In this document: piece by piece, positions 1 through 8,549 of the stretch
Numbering within the stretch: the first letter of the stretch is position 1
Layout: each line of letters opens with the position of its first letter
DNA from: an uncultured Eubacteriales bacterium
Lineage (GTDB): Bacteria > Bacillota > Clostridia > Oscillospirales > Acutalibacteraceae
DNA length: 64,000 nucleotides
Assembly (NCBI GenBank): GCA_900318495.1
Contig: ONLA01000001.1
Location: forward strand, 1-64,000
Reading direction: 5' to 3'
Translations under genes and position numbers: made by a program
The notes under the pieces: model-generated
Told to the model about the DNA's origin: nothing
Databases searched by the model: none
What the model saw: the letters and a program-made list of their open reading frames with translations, nothing else

Positions 1-1664
1 TCGGCTTTTGGCTTGACTGAGGTGTCTATCTTGTACACCTTCCCTATTTTGTCTTTGCTGTACTCCAGGTCTACCGTTTGATACGCTTCCTTGCCGTTTG
101 CCACATCGCGGTCGCTGACGCCTGAATCAAAAATTATTCCGGTAACTCCGATTGGAGCGATAATGCGGTATATATCGGTTCCTTTTATTTGCTCCATTTC
201 GATACCCGGCCAATCGCCGAAGTAATAGCTTTCTTTTGTCATTGTGTTGAAGGACATTCCGCCCCACCAGTAGGCGTATACTTTATCCCATTTTGTTTCG
301 CTGTTGTCGTAGTATACATAACCGGGCTTGATGTCTGTCATTTCAAGCTCCATTTCTTCGAGCAATTCCTCGTTAGGGTCTTTGGTGTTTTTATATTTTA
401 CCGGTACTCCGAATTCCAGTGCGGGTACATCATGTGTAAAAACTGCCTCGTAATATTCGGGAAGAATGTTTCTCCAGTATTCAATCAGGTGTTCGCCGGT
501 TTCGTATTTACTGAAAACCAATTTATCTTTTGCGTAACCGTTTTCAATAAGCTTGTTATACATTGTTTCCGTAACTTCACCATTGTCTGTGGTGTATCCG
601 CCGGCATAAAAATACAGGAGCGGAGCGTTTTCCATATTCATTTTATCCTTGAGAAATTCATTCCATTCCTTTTCGGCGTACATATCAAAGGTTGCTGACA
701 TAATTCCGCCTGTGCCAAACTTGTCCGGATGTGTTAGTACAGTGTAAAAGGTTTCAAGTCCGCCAAGTGAACTGCCGGACAGCGCGGTGTGTTGCGCGTC
801 GGTATAAACATTATAGTTTTTATTGATGTACGGCATAACGGTATCGCAAAGAAAATCCGCAAAAGCGGTTCCGCGCTTTTTCGTAAGCTCGGTAGTATTC
901 ATTTTGGAATATTCGTCTTCGGTATTGATTTCGCCCAAATCCGGAACAAGCTCATCCCAGCGGAAAGCATCGTGGCTTTCAATGGCGACTACAATAGCTT
1001 TATTGCCGGTTTCAGCCATCATACTGTTAACGCTTTCAGCGGCGTTCAGACATACATAATCATTGTCCATACCGTCGTCTTTGCCTGTGGCGAGCGCGCT
1101 TTGAGCGTCAAACATATAAATTACGGAGTATTTCTCGTCCGACTTCGCGTCATAATCCACGGGCGTCCAAATATAAGCAGATTTATCGTAGCCGTCAAAT
1201 TTAAAGCCTTTTTTCTCAAATTCGGGATTATAGTCCGGCTCTTTTCCCTCAACATACGGGAGAAAATCATCATTTACAATATTCCAGCCGCTTGTGAAGG
1301 TGTTAAAGGCAAAATCCATACTTTCTTTTTTGTCATATTTTACCTTAACCATATTATACATATTAGCGTCCGCTTCGCAGCAATATGTAACAACGTTATC
1401 CTTTTCGCTGCTGATTTTCATCTTGACGTTCTTTGTTTTTGCGGTTGCCGTATTTTTAAATTCGGCGGTGATGTCATCGAATTTTTTTGGTGCTCTGATA
1501 TACAGCTTGTGCATTGCTTCGCCCTTTTCTTTTTTTGCCCCTGCCTGACTGCTCTGTGATTTCTTTGAGACGTCCGAGGTTGCGGTACTGATTGAACAGG
1601 CTGTCATCATTGAAACACAGGAAATTGCACACAACAAGCCTGCCATAATTCTTTTTGCTATCAT
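1..1664 (-). CDS. Secreted esterase lipoprotein with starch-binding-like (CBM26-type) C-terminal module, partial
   Basis: The gene starts at ATG 1664 behind a GGAGAG ribosome site and runs off the left edge, so about 554 residues are visible and the stop is not. The N-terminus is a lipoprotein signal peptide ending in a lipobox (MTAC, Cys about residue 22), which predicts membrane anchoring outside the cell. The middle is an alpha/beta hydrolase of the putative esterase (Fes/EstD-like, PF00756) type; the nucleophile is Ser299 in GSSLG. After it comes a beta-rich segment with an AYWWGG start, a WPG motif and an IIFDSG motif, which resembles CBM25/26 starch-binding modules. I infer an enzyme that removes acyl groups from, or is tethered to, starch-like polysaccharide. 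The esterase call is firm; the substrate is not. Confidence 0.72.
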   Translation of the reverse strand, partial: MIAKRIMAGLLCAISCVSMMTACSISTATSDVSKKSQSSQAGAKKEKGEAMHKLYIRAPKKFDDITAEFKNTATAKTKNVKMKISSEKDNVVTYCCEADANMYNMVKVKYDKKESMDFAFNTFTSGWNIVNDDFLPYVEGKEPDYNPEFEKKGFKFDGYDKSAYIWTPVDYDAKSDEKYSVIYMFDAQSALATGKDDGMDNDYVCLNAAESVNSMMAETGNKAIVVAIESHDAFRWDELVPDLGEINTEDEYSKMNTTELTKKRGTAFADFLCDTVMPYINKNYNVYTDAQHTALSGSSLGGLETFYTVLTHPDKFGTGGIMSATFDMYAEKEWNEFLKDKMNMENAPLLYFYAGGYTTDNGEVTETMYNKLIENGYAKDKLVFSKYETGEHLIEYWRNILPEYYEAVFTHDVPALEFGVPVKYKNTKDPNEELLEEMELEMTDIKPGYVYYDNSETKWDKVYAYWWGGMSFNTMTKESYYFGDWPGIEMEQIKGTDIYRIIAPIGVTGIIFDSGVSDRDVANGKEAYQTVDLEYSKDKIGKVYKIDTSVKPKA

Positions 1665-1729
1665 TGATTATCTCTCCTATCATTTTATATAAAGTGTTTT
1701 GCTTATGTTGACATTATCATAAAGCGGCT

Positions 1730-1770
1730 ATCTGAAGATTTTCTAAAGTTCATCTGAAGATACTCTAAAG
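1730..1770. repeat. Two direct repeats of 19 bp, spaced 22 bp: candidate operator
   Basis: Two near-identical copies of ATCTGAAGATNNTCTAAAG lie at 1730-1748 and 1752-1770, offset by 22 bp (about two helical turns). They sit 66-106 bp upstream of the esterase start. This arrangement is typical of sites for OmpR-type response regulators, but no regulator gene is adjacent, so the role is inferred. Confidence 0.4.
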
Positions 1771-1785
1771 AATAAATATATTTTA

Positions 1786-1915
1786 TACTAATTCCTGATA
1801 GAAAGTAGACTTATATTTTGCGAGGATATTTTTCGCAAGACAAGGCGAAGGACGCGGCAAGGCTGGCGCCTTGCAAGACCGCAAAGATTGGCTACTTTTT
1901 ATTAGGTATTAGTAT
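1786..1915. repeat. MITE-like element, copy 1 (130 bp)
   Basis: A 130-bp palindromic element. The left end begins TACTAATTCCTGATAGAAAG and the right end is its imperfect inverse (23 bp, 3 mismatches). Inside are a hairpin TTGCGA...TCGCAA and a GC-rich palindrome (CAAGGC...GCCTTG). A second copy in opposite orientation lies at 45378-45500. It has no coding capacity; terminal inverted repeats and two dispersed copies suggest a non-autonomous mobile element. With the direct repeats and the thiC terminator it accounts for most of the 1665-1990 gap. Confidence 0.7.
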
Positions 1916-1926
1916 TAGGCAAAGCA

Positions 1927-1954
1927 AAAAGCAGACCGTTGACGGACTGCTTTT
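1927..1954 (-). terminator. Rho-independent terminator after thiC
   Basis: Hairpin AAAAGCAGtCCG / CGGtCTGCTTTT with a 4-nt loop and a T-rich tail on the minus strand, 37 bp past the thiC stop. It ends the thiamine operon. Confidence 0.75.
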
Positions 1955-1990
1955 AAACTTACTATATATTATGACAGGATGAAAAGATTA

Positions 1991-3304
1991 TCAAAGTTCG
2001 GTGCAAAACTCAACCTTTTTGCCTTCGAGAATGAGGTTTGTGGTTCGTACGGCGCACATTTTTCCGCACATTGAGCAAGTGTGGCGGTCGGCAGGAGGAG
2101 TACTTTCAAAATAAGCTCTCGCCTTTTCCTCGTCGAGCGCTACCTTGAACATCTCTTCCCAATCAACCTTGTGACGCGCCGCAGCCATAGCGTCGTCGCG
2201 TTCTCTCGCGTGGGGAACACCCTTTGCGATGTCAGCTGCGTGCGCCGCGATACGGCTGGCAATTATTCCCTCCTTAACGTCGTTTAAGTCGGGAAGTCTC
2301 AGGTGCTCGGCAGGAGTTACATAGCAGAGGAAATCAGCTCCGCTTGCAGCGGCAATCGCGCCGCCGATTGCCGAGGTAATGTGGTCGTAACCGGGAGCTA
2401 TATCGGTTACAAGCGGTCCGAGCACATAGAACGGTGCGTTGTGACAAAGCCTTTTTTCGAGCTTCATATTCGCTTCAATTTCGTTCATTGCCATATGTCC
2501 GGGACCTTCTACCATAACCTGAACATCCTTAGCCCAGGCTCTTTCGGTGAGCGCGCCAAGCTCAATAAGCTCGGAAATCTGTCCGGCGTCTGTGCTGTCG
2601 TCAATGCAGCCTGGTCTGAGCGCGTCGCCGAGGCTGATGGTTACGTCAAACTCGCGGAGTATTTCGAGAACGTCGTCATAAAACTCATAGAACGGGTTTT
2701 CGTTGCCGGTCATCATCATCCACGCGAAAAGAAGCGAGCCGCCGCGCGATACAATGTTCATTTTGCGCTTGTCGCGCATAAACGCTTCAACTGCCCTGCG
2801 GTTGATGCCTGCGTGAATGGTCATAAAGTCAACGCCTTCCTCAGCGTGCGCGCGTACAACCTTGAGGAAGTCCTGAGCGCTTATATCAAGCAAATCCTTT
2901 TCAAGATAACCGATTGCGTCGTACATGGGAACCGTGCCTATCATAGCCGGAGATTTTTCAATAAGCTCGCGGCGGAAGGTGTTTGTTTTGCCGTAGTTGC
3001 TTAAATCCATAATAGCCTCGGCGCCGAATTTGAGCGCCATATCAACCTTTTGCATTTCTACGCTGTAGTCCTTGCAGTCTCCGGAAATTCCGAGGTTAAC
3101 ATTGATTTTTGTCCTCAGTCCCATACCGATGCCTTCGGGTGAAATATTCTTGTGGTTTATGTTGCAGGGAATTGCGACAACGCCTTTTGCTACCGATTCG
3201 CGGAGCTTTTCGGGATCCATATATTCCTTTTCCGCAACAATTTTCATTTCGGGTGTGATAATGCCTTTTTTAGCGGCTTCCATCTGTGTTTTGTAATTAA
3301 ACAA
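1991..3304 (-). CDS. thiC: Phosphomethylpyrimidine synthase ThiC
   Basis: ThiC is a radical-SAM enzyme that rearranges aminoimidazole ribotide into HMP phosphate, the pyrimidine half of thiamine. The 437-residue protein belongs to the shorter bacterial/archaeal group. Its C-terminal cluster motif is CSMCGKMC, spaced CX2CX3C, one residue shorter than the CX2CX4C of E. coli ThiC; I recall the same spacing in other clostridial ThiC proteins. The start appears to be a TTG at 3304 ([11 protein letters not shown]), because family members usually begin with a TQM-containing segment; the alternative is ATG 3283. It overlaps the end of thiD by 8 nt and is the last gene of the operon. Confidence 0.95.
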   Translation of the reverse strand: MFNYKTQMEAAKKGIITPEMKIVAEKEYMDPEKLRESVAKGVVAIPCNINHKNISPEGIGMGLRTKINVNLGISGDCKDYSVEMQKVDMALKFGAEAIMDLSNYGKTNTFRRELIEKSPAMIGTVPMYDAIGYLEKDLLDISAQDFLKVVRAHAEEGVDFMTIHAGINRRAVEAFMRDKRKMNIVSRGGSLLFAWMMMTGNENPFYEFYDDVLEILREFDVTISLGDALRPGCIDDSTDAGQISELIELGALTERAWAKDVQVMVEGPGHMAMNEIEANMKLEKRLCHNAPFYVLGPLVTDIAPGYDHITSAIGGAIAAASGADFLCYVTPAEHLRLPDLNDVKEGIIASRIAAHAADIAKGVPHARERDDAMAAARHKVDWEEMFKVALDEEKARAYFESTPPADRHTCSMCGKMCAVRTTNLILEGKKVEFCTEL

Positions 3305-4091
3305 ATTTACCGGTTAAATCAAACGCGTGGTTCATCGGTCCGCTTCCCTTGCCCAGATTTAACATTGAGGCAAGCGCGCCCGATATATACTCCTTTGACC
3401 TTTTCACGGATTCTTCAAGGCCAAAGCCTTTGGCAAGATTTGAAGCTATGGCGCTTGAAAGAGTGCAGCCTGTTCCGTGGGTGTTGGGATTGTCAATTCT
3501 TTTGCCCTCAAACCACTTGAAGCCGCCGTTTGAGTACAGAAGATCGTTAGCGTCATTAACGCTGTGACCTCCCTTTAACAACACGGCGCAGTTGTATTTA
3601 TCCCCGATTACCTTGGCGGCGTTTTCCATGTCTTCACGGGATTCTATTGTTAATCCGCTCAGAACCTGCGCCTCGGGAATGTTGGGAGTTACAACTGCCG
3701 CAAGCGGGAGAAGCTCCCGCGCAAGGGTAGAAACCGCTTCTGTTTGCATAAGCTTTGCTTCGCTGGTTGAAACCATAACCGGATCAACAACAATGTTTTT
3801 TGCGTTGTAAAACCTAAGTCTGTCAGCGATTATCCGGATAAGCCGAGAGCTTGAAACCATCCCTATTTTTACGGCGTCGGGAAAAATATCCGTAAAAACC
3901 GCGTCAAGCTGTTGTTTTAAAAATTCGGGAGTTGCCTCCTGAATAGCCGTCACGCCGGTGGTGTTTTGAGCGGTGAGTGCCGTAACCGCGCTCATTGCGT
4001 AAACACCGTTAACAGTCATTGTTTTTATATCTGCCTGAATACCGGCGCCTCCGCAGGAATCGCTTCCCGCGATTGATAATGCTGTTTTCAT
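3297..4091 (-). CDS. thiD: Hydroxymethylpyrimidine/phosphomethylpyrimidine kinase ThiD
   Basis: ThiD phosphorylates HMP and HMP-P to HMP-PP for coupling to the thiazole. The 264-residue protein begins [21 protein letters not shown], the classical N-terminus of this ribokinase-fold family. It also has the C-terminal anion-hole motif HGTGCT ([12 protein letters not shown]). I use ATG 4091, which has AGAGAGG at the right distance, rather than an in-frame ATG at 4109 that precedes the ribosome site. It follows thiE in the operon and overlaps thiC. ThiM (hydroxyethylthiazole kinase) is not seen here, so this operon is built for de novo synthesis rather than thiazole salvage. Confidence 0.95.
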   Translation of the reverse strand: MKTALSIAGSDSCGGAGIQADIKTMTVNGVYAMSAVTALTAQNTTGVTAIQEATPEFLKQQLDAVFTDIFPDAVKIGMVSSSRLIRIIADRLRFYNAKNIVVDPVMVSTSEAKLMQTEAVSTLARELLPLAAVVTPNIPEAQVLSGLTIESREDMENAAKVIGDKYNCAVLLKGGHSVNDANDLLYSNGGFKWFEGKRIDNPNTHGTGCTLSSAIASNLAKGFGLEESVKRSKEYISGALASMLNLGKGSGPMNHAFDLTGKFV

Positions 4092-4162
4092 AATAAACCT
4101 CTCTCGCATTATTTTTATTGAGCGGCAAAAAGTGGTGCCCCCGGTTTGCCGCTATACTTTTA

Positions 4163-4801
4163 TTATCCGGCGACAGCTTTTGCCTTTTCTTTAAGCATTC
4201 GCGCCGCCGTTTTTATATCGTCAGCGGAAAAAATTGCAGATACAACGGCAATTCCGCTGATATAATTACATTTTATTTGTTCAATATTTTCAAGATTTAT
4301 TCCGCCGATTGCCACCGAAGGAATATTAACCGAGGAAGCAATTTCAGCAAGCTGTTCGTTTGTAACGCGAACAGCCTTTTGTTTGGTGGGAGAAGGAAAA
4401 ACCGCGCCTATTCCAAGGTAGTCCGCGCCTTCGCGCTCGGCTTTTTGAGCCTGCTCAACGGTCTTTGCCGTTGCTCCGATAATGAAGCCGTCCCCTGACT
4501 GTCTGCGGATTTCGCTGACAGGCATATCCTCAATTCCAACATGAATACCGTCAGCGCCGCTGTTGAGCGCAACTTTGAGGTTATCGTTAATAATCAAAGG
4601 TACACCGAAGTCGCCGCACAGCTTTTTAAGTTTAATTGCTTCCGCGGTGAATTCTTCTTCACTTAGGTTCTTTTCCCTGAGCTGTACCATTGTTACGCCG
4701 CCTTCAAGGGCTTGACCTACCTGTTCATATAATACGCCGAAGTCCTCGTTTCTTCTGTCGGTTACGGCGTATAATAACAAATTGTCTTTATTAAAGCTCA
4801 T
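4163..4801 (-). CDS. thiE: Thiamine-phosphate synthase ThiE
   Basis: ThiE joins HMP-PP and thiazole carboxylate/phosphate to give thiamine phosphate. The 212-residue TIM barrel has the expected signatures: YAVTDRR near the start, VQLREKN for substrate binding, GIHVG, and the late ATAKT and IGGI loops. Its start overlaps the stop of the tenI-like gene by 4 nt, so the two are probably translationally coupled. It is the better ThiE candidate of the two ThiE/TenI-family proteins in this operon, because it keeps the full LREKN and DGIHVG motifs. Confidence 0.93.
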   Translation of the reverse strand: MSFNKDNLLLYAVTDRRNEDFGVLYEQVGQALEGGVTMVQLREKNLSEEEFTAEAIKLKKLCGDFGVPLIINDNLKVALNSGADGIHVGIEDMPVSEIRRQSGDGFIIGATAKTVEQAQKAEREGADYLGIGAVFPSPTKQKAVRVTNEQLAEIASSVNIPSVAIGGINLENIEQIKCNYISGIAVVSAIFSADDIKTAARMLKEKAKAVAG

Positions 4802-5397
4802 AGTTTACTCCGAAATTGTTTAATGTATAGTTCTGGATTATCGCAAGTCATAAATCCGCTCATTACGCAGGCTCCCTTTGCTCCGGCCTTAATTACTTCG
4901 CTGTATTTACCGGGGCTTATTCCGCCGAGCGCGTAAACAGGAAGGTTAACACTGCGGCAGACCTCATTTAAAAAGTCAGTCCCCTTCCCTTTTAAGCCCT
5001 TTTTACAGTCGGTTTCATAAATATTGCTTGCGGTTATGTAAGTGCAGCCGAGACTTTCGGCTTCCTTCGCTTCACTCACAGTGTGACAGGATGCGCCGAG
5101 TGTATTAAAATATTTCCTTTCTTCTTCGTTCATTCCGCGCAGAACCGGCATCGGAATATGAATACTGCTTATATTCAGCTCAAACGCCGCTTCAGTGAAA
5201 TTATGAAGGATAAGCTTAACGTTTTCGGCGTCGCAAATTTTTTTGGCTTTCTCGGCAAGCCTTATATACTCGCTTACGCTCAAATCCTTTTCGCGAAGAA
5301 TTACAGACTTAGGATGTGACAGGGTTATTTTTTTCAGTCTTTCAAAGAAATCCTCGCGGCACAGCTTCCTGTTTGTTATGCAAATCAACTCAGACAT
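4798..5397 (-). CDS. tenI: ThiE/TenI-family protein, probable thiazole tautomerase TenI
   Basis: This 199-residue protein shares the ThiE/TenI barrel (ITNRK start, ILREKDLS, YITASNIYETDCKKG, ALGGISP). It lacks a clean DGIHVG loop and has IHIPM instead. TenI proteins isomerise the thiazole product of ThiG but do not couple it. The presence of a separate, more canonical ThiE next door supports the TenI role. It overlaps thiH by 8 nt and thiE by 4 nt. The symbol rests on context and motif loss, not on a diagnostic residue; a second thiamine-phosphate synthase remains possible. Confidence 0.7.
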   Translation of the reverse strand: MSELICITNRKLCREDFFERLKKITLSHPKSVILREKDLSVSEYIRLAEKAKKICDAENVKLILHNFTEAAFELNISSIHIPMPVLRGMNEEERKYFNTLGASCHTVSEAKEAESLGCTYITASNIYETDCKKGLKGKGTDFLNEVCRSVNLPVYALGGISPGKYSEVIKAGAKGACVMSGFMTCDNPELYIKQFRSKL

Positions 5398-6643
5398 AGA
5401 GATAATCGTTTAAAACAGGCTGCAAGCCCTCGCCGGAAATATCGGAGTACATTTTTTCAAGACTGCGGCTGTCGTCAATCTCAAACTGTTCGTCGCCCTG
5501 TAAGGAATCCTGCTGTTTGCCGCTGTATTTGCTTTCGTGGTCGCCGATTCCGGTTGAAACTCCGGCGGAAACCTTTGTAGCGGCTATTTTCACAATTCCG
5601 TTTCTGAACTGTGCGCTTTCTCTTGAAGAAACAGTAATACCGGCAAACGGCATAAATATCCTGTACGCGCAGATAATCTGGCAAAGCTGTGTTTCGTGGA
5701 CATCAAGCGGACTGATTTTATCGTTATTTATAATCGGTCTGAGCCTTGGACACGAAAGAGAAATTTCAGCGTGAGGATATTTTCTTTGAAGGAAATATGC
5801 GTGAAGTCCGGTTGCGAGCGCGTCCTTTCTAAAATCGGAAAGACCGAGCAATGCGGAGAACGCCACGCCCCTCATTCCGCCCATTAACGCGCGTTCCTGA
5901 GCGTCAAACCGGTAAGGCCATACTCTTTTGTGACCTGCAAGGTGAAGCGTTTCGTATTTTTCGGCGTCATAGGTTTCCTGAAACACGGTAACGTAATCTG
6001 CTCCGCATTCGTGGAGATAACGGTATTCATCTGTATTAACGGGATATATTTCAAGCCCAACCATACGGAAATATTTTCGCGCGAGCTTGCACGCCTCGCC
6101 TATGTATTCAACACTGCTCATACTTCTGCTTTCACCGGTGAGGATTAATATTTCCTCCATACCACTTTCGGCAATAACCTTCATCTCGTGCTCAATCTGC
6201 TCGAAATTAAGCTTCATCCTGCTGATTTTGTTATAACAGTTGAAACCGCAGTATACGCAGTAATTTTCGCAGTAATTGGCAATATACAGCGGCGTAAAAA
6301 GATATACCGTATTTCCGAAATGCTTGCTTGTTTCAAGCCTTGCCTTTTGCGCGATTTGCTCCAAAAACGGTTCCGCGGCAGGCGACAGCAGGGCTTTAAA
6401 ATCCTCCGCGGTGCAGCTTTCGTGTTCCAAGGCCGCTTTAACATCCTTTGCGGTGTATTTATTATAATCATAGCTTTTCATCTGCGCCATTACCTTTTCG
6501 CGCACGTCGGACTTAATTACCTCCATACCTTCCATATATTCCATATGATTAGTGCGTGATGAAGGATCGTTTTCAAGCCTGTGCTTTTTTTCAAGCGCCG
6601 CGGGTGAAAGCTTGTCTGAATCTATTAAAAACTGATTTTCCAT
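5390..6643 (-). CDS. thiH: 2-iminoacetate synthase ThiH (radical SAM)
   Basis: ThiH cleaves tyrosine to dehydroglycine and p-cresol, supplying the C2-N3 unit of the thiazole. Anaerobes use it where aerobes use glycine oxidase ThiO. The 417-residue protein carries the radical-SAM triad CENYCVYC (CX3CX2C) about one third of the way in, followed by the biotin/thiamine-synthesis-associated domain (SSRESAQFRNG). Its presence is strong evidence for an anaerobic lifestyle. It sits between thiG (9-bp gap) and tenI (8-bp overlap) in the same order as in many Clostridia. Confidence 0.95.
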   Translation of the reverse strand: MENQFLIDSDKLSPAALEKKHRLENDPSSRTNHMEYMEGMEVIKSDVREKVMAQMKSYDYNKYTAKDVKAALEHESCTAEDFKALLSPAAEPFLEQIAQKARLETSKHFGNTVYLFTPLYIANYCENYCVYCGFNCYNKISRMKLNFEQIEHEMKVIAESGMEEILILTGESRSMSSVEYIGEACKLARKYFRMVGLEIYPVNTDEYRYLHECGADYVTVFQETYDAEKYETLHLAGHKRVWPYRFDAQERALMGGMRGVAFSALLGLSDFRKDALATGLHAYFLQRKYPHAEISLSCPRLRPIINNDKISPLDVHETQLCQIICAYRIFMPFAGITVSSRESAQFRNGIVKIAATKVSAGVSTGIGDHESKYSGKQQDSLQGDEQFEIDDSRSLEKMYSDISGEGLQPVLNDYLYV

Positions 6644-6652
6644 TATTTCACC

Positions 6653-7423
6653 TTAGTTGCGTAAAAATCCGGTTAAGGGGTCTGACGCGGAGGCTCCCCT
6701 TGTAAGAACTCTGCCCAGTCCCGAAAGATATGCTTTTCTTCCTGCTTCAATGGCGTGTCTGAAAGCGTCTGCCATAAGCGGAAGGTCGCCCGCAGTAGCA
6801 AGCGCGGTGTTTGCCATAATAGCCGCGGCTCCCATTTCCATAGCCTCGCAGGCTTGGGAAGGCTTGCCTATTCCGGCGTCAACAATAATCGGAAGGTCGA
6901 TTTCATCAATAAGAATTTGAATAAACTCCTTTGTGGCAAGTCCTTTGTTTGAACCGATCGGTGAAGCAAGCGGCATAATTGTCGCCGCGCCGGCGTTAAC
7001 CAAATCACGCGCTACATTTAAGTCGGGATACATATAAGGCATTACAACAAAGCCTTCATTAGCAAGTATTTCGGTAGCCTTTATCGTTTCGGCGTTATCA
7101 GGCAAAAGATACTTTGAGTCACGCATAATCTCAACCTTTACAAAGTTTCCGCACCCGAGCTCACGCGCAAGCCTTGCGATTCTTACCGCTTCCTTTGCGT
7201 TTCGCGCTCCGCTTGTATTTGGAAGCAGAGTAACGTTTTCGGGAATAAAATCAAGGATGTTTTCCTCGTCCGCGGTGTTGGCGCGTCTTACCGCAAGGGT
7301 AATAATTTGCGCGCCCGCGTATTTGATTGCGGCGTCAATCAGGCTTAGCGAATACTTTCCCGAGCCTAAAATAAATCTTGATTCGAACTCATGTCCGCCG
7401 ATTACAAGCTTATCATTGTCCAT
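6653..7423 (-). CDS. thiG: Thiazole synthase ThiG
   Basis: ThiG assembles the thiazole ring from DXP, ThiS thiocarboxylate and dehydroglycine. The 256-residue TIM barrel opens with [18 protein letters not shown]. It includes the catalytic Lys in VKVEI, the [13 protein letters not shown] stretch and phosphate-binding glycines ([11 protein letters not shown]), and matches the family in length. The ribosome site AGGAAAG lies upstream of ATG 7423, 15 bp from thiF. ThiG acts in complex with ThiH or ThiS, in line with the gene order. Confidence 0.96.
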   Translation of the reverse strand: MDNDKLVIGGHEFESRFILGSGKYSLSLIDAAIKYAGAQIITLAVRRANTADEENILDFIPENVTLLPNTSGARNAKEAVRIARLARELGCGNFVKVEIMRDSKYLLPDNAETIKATEILANEGFVVMPYMYPDLNVARDLVNAGAATIMPLASPIGSNKGLATKEFIQILIDEIDLPIIVDAGIGKPSQACEAMEMGAAAIMANTALATAGDLPLMADAFRHAIEAGRKAYLSGLGRVLTRGASASDPLTGFLRN

Positions 7424-7438
7424 TTTTATCCTTCTTTC

Positions 7439-8074
7439 CTATACGTCAAATTTTCCTGCTAAAATACGGATAACCGTGTGAGCCTGGTGCGCGGCGCACG
7501 CCATTACCCTTGCCGCAAACAGACCTTCGCTTTTTCCCACTTCGCTTACTCCGTCTCCGCAGATGTAAAAATATTTTGACAAACGCCTGGTTTTTATTGT
7601 GTTAGCGCTGTCTATTCCCGCCATACCCGAAGCGGCAATATAATATTTGTCAGGAAGCCTTTCCAAAACGGTGTTAGCCAGCATCGCCTTGGCCCTGGGA
7701 TTATCAAAGGCTTCACATATTATATCAGCGCCCGAAAGCAAGTCAGCGGCGTTTTCCTCCGTAATTTTAACAGTGTGTGTTTCAAGCGCTGTGTAAGGAG
7801 CTATTTCACTTAGATTACTGCTTAAGGCTTCGGTCTTAGGTAAACCAAGCTGATTGGCTTTGTACTGCTGGCGGTGGAGGTTTGAAATATCGACACTGTC
7901 AAAGTCAATCAAAATAAGCTTACCTATTCCTGCTCTTGAAAGCGCGATTGAAATATTTGAGCCGAGACCGCCCAGTCCGCAAACCGCTACAGTGGCAGCG
8001 GAAAGCTTTTTTTGCAGCTCTTTTCCGTGGCGTGCTTCATACGCGGCAATCATTTCATTTTTGGAAGGAATCAT
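7439..8074 (-). CDS. thiF: Sulfur carrier protein ThiS adenylyltransferase ThiF
   Basis: ThiF adenylates the C-terminal Gly of ThiS to prepare it for sulfur transfer. The 211-residue protein is the short clostridial form with an E1-like Rossmann fold: GLGGLGSNISIALSRAGIG for nucleotide binding, DFDSVDISNLHRQQY, and the PKTEAL segment. I see no CXXC zinc pairs of the longer E. coli form. ATG 8074 overlaps the thiS stop by one base (TGATG), which points to translational coupling and equal expression with its substrate ThiS. Confidence 0.92.
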   Translation of the reverse strand: MIPSKNEMIAAYEARHGKELQKKLSAATVAVCGLGGLGSNISIALSRAGIGKLILIDFDSVDISNLHRQQYKANQLGLPKTEALSSNLSEIAPYTALETHTVKITEENAADLLSGADIICEAFDNPRAKAMLANTVLERLPDKYYIAASGMAGIDSANTIKTRRLSKYFYICGDGVSEVGKSEGLFAARVMACAAHQAHTVIRILAGKFDV

Positions 8075-8268
8075 CAGCCGCCTCCCACAAAATTTACAAC
8101 CTCGAGCACGTCGCCGTCTTTTAAAACGGTTGAAGCGTAATCCGCCTTTGGAACAATGTCTTCATTAAGCTCAACCGCGATAAAAACGGTGTTATAGCCT
8201 GAGCTTTTGATAAACTGCTCTACCGTCATACCGTCGGAGTTGGTTTTTTCGCCGTTAATAATAACCAT
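8074..8268 (-). CDS. thiS: Sulfur carrier protein ThiS
   Basis: This 64-residue ubiquitin-like protein carries the sulfur for the thiazole as a C-terminal thiocarboxylate. It starts MVIINGEKT, has the hydrophobic beta-grasp pattern ([23 protein letters not shown]) and ends in the obligatory Gly-Gly (FVGGG). ATG 8268 is chosen because AGGAGG lies 6 nt upstream; the longer open frame extends into the riboswitch and is not credible. It is the first gene of the operon, directly below the TPP riboswitch terminator. Confidence 0.95.
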   Translation of the reverse strand: MVIINGEKTNSDGMTVEQFIKSSGYNTVFIAVELNEDIVPKADYASTVLKDGDVLEVVNFVGGG

Positions 8269-8281
8269 TGAAATTCCTCCT

Positions 8282-8318
8282 AAAAAAAATAAAACGGGCT
8301 GCCGATTTGGCAACACCG
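8282..8318 (-). terminator. Conditional terminator of the TPP riboswitch
   Basis: On the minus strand a hairpin CGG-t-GTTGCC / GGCAGC-CCG with loop AAATC is followed by TTTTATTTTTTTT, ending just before the thiS ribosome site. Part of its 5' side (GTTGCCAAATC) is complementary to the aptamer segment GATTTGG...GCCAAC. The aptamer strand can therefore pair here as antiterminator when TPP is absent, giving transcriptional control. Confidence 0.75.
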
Positions 8319-8336
8319 CGCATAAAGTTATAATCA

Positions 8337-8418
8337 GCTTCCCTACGTTGGCATTACCCAAATCAGGTATCGGTCGAAGGTCACACCTTCCTCTCAGCCT
8401 GTAATACAAGCTCCCGTT
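8337..8418 (-). promoter_or_regulatory. TPP riboswitch (THI element) aptamer
   Basis: The minus strand carries the conserved THI-box elements in order: GGGAGCTTG, GGCTGAGAGGAAGG, GACCGATACCTGAT, TTGGGTAATGCCAACGTAGG and GAAGC. P1 forms from AGCTT/AAGCT. The aptamer lies between a consensus promoter and thiS, so it senses thiamine pyrophosphate and switches the whole thiS-to-thiC operon off when TPP is plentiful. Confidence 0.96.
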
Positions 8419-8426
8419 CTTTTGTT

Positions 8427-8456
8427 ATTATATACTTGAAAACATTAATTTGTCAA
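8427..8456 (-). promoter_or_regulatory. Promoter of the thi operon
   Basis: Minus-strand TTGACA (8451-8456) and TATAAT (8427-8432) with an 18-bp spacer, both perfect sigma-A boxes. The expected start point is only a few bases upstream of the TPP aptamer. Confidence 0.88.
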
Positions 8457-8549
8457 GTACCTTTTAGTAATTTTATTGTTGTGAGTTATTGATTTGTTTA
8501 TCAAAAAGTGATATTATAAAATAAAACTACAAGAACAGGAATTTTGGCA

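Noticed and set aside
189..1559. Rightward open frames across the esterase region
   Set aside because: They lack ribosome sites and family motifs, while the leftward frame has a signal peptide, lipobox and GxSxG motif.
2303..3004. Rightward 233-codon frame inside thiC
   Set aside because: A shadow of the strongly conserved thiC gene.
8269..8409. N-terminal extension of thiS into the TPP riboswitch
   Set aside because: The extension is simply the translated aptamer; the AGGAGG site and ATG 8268 fit the normal ThiS length.
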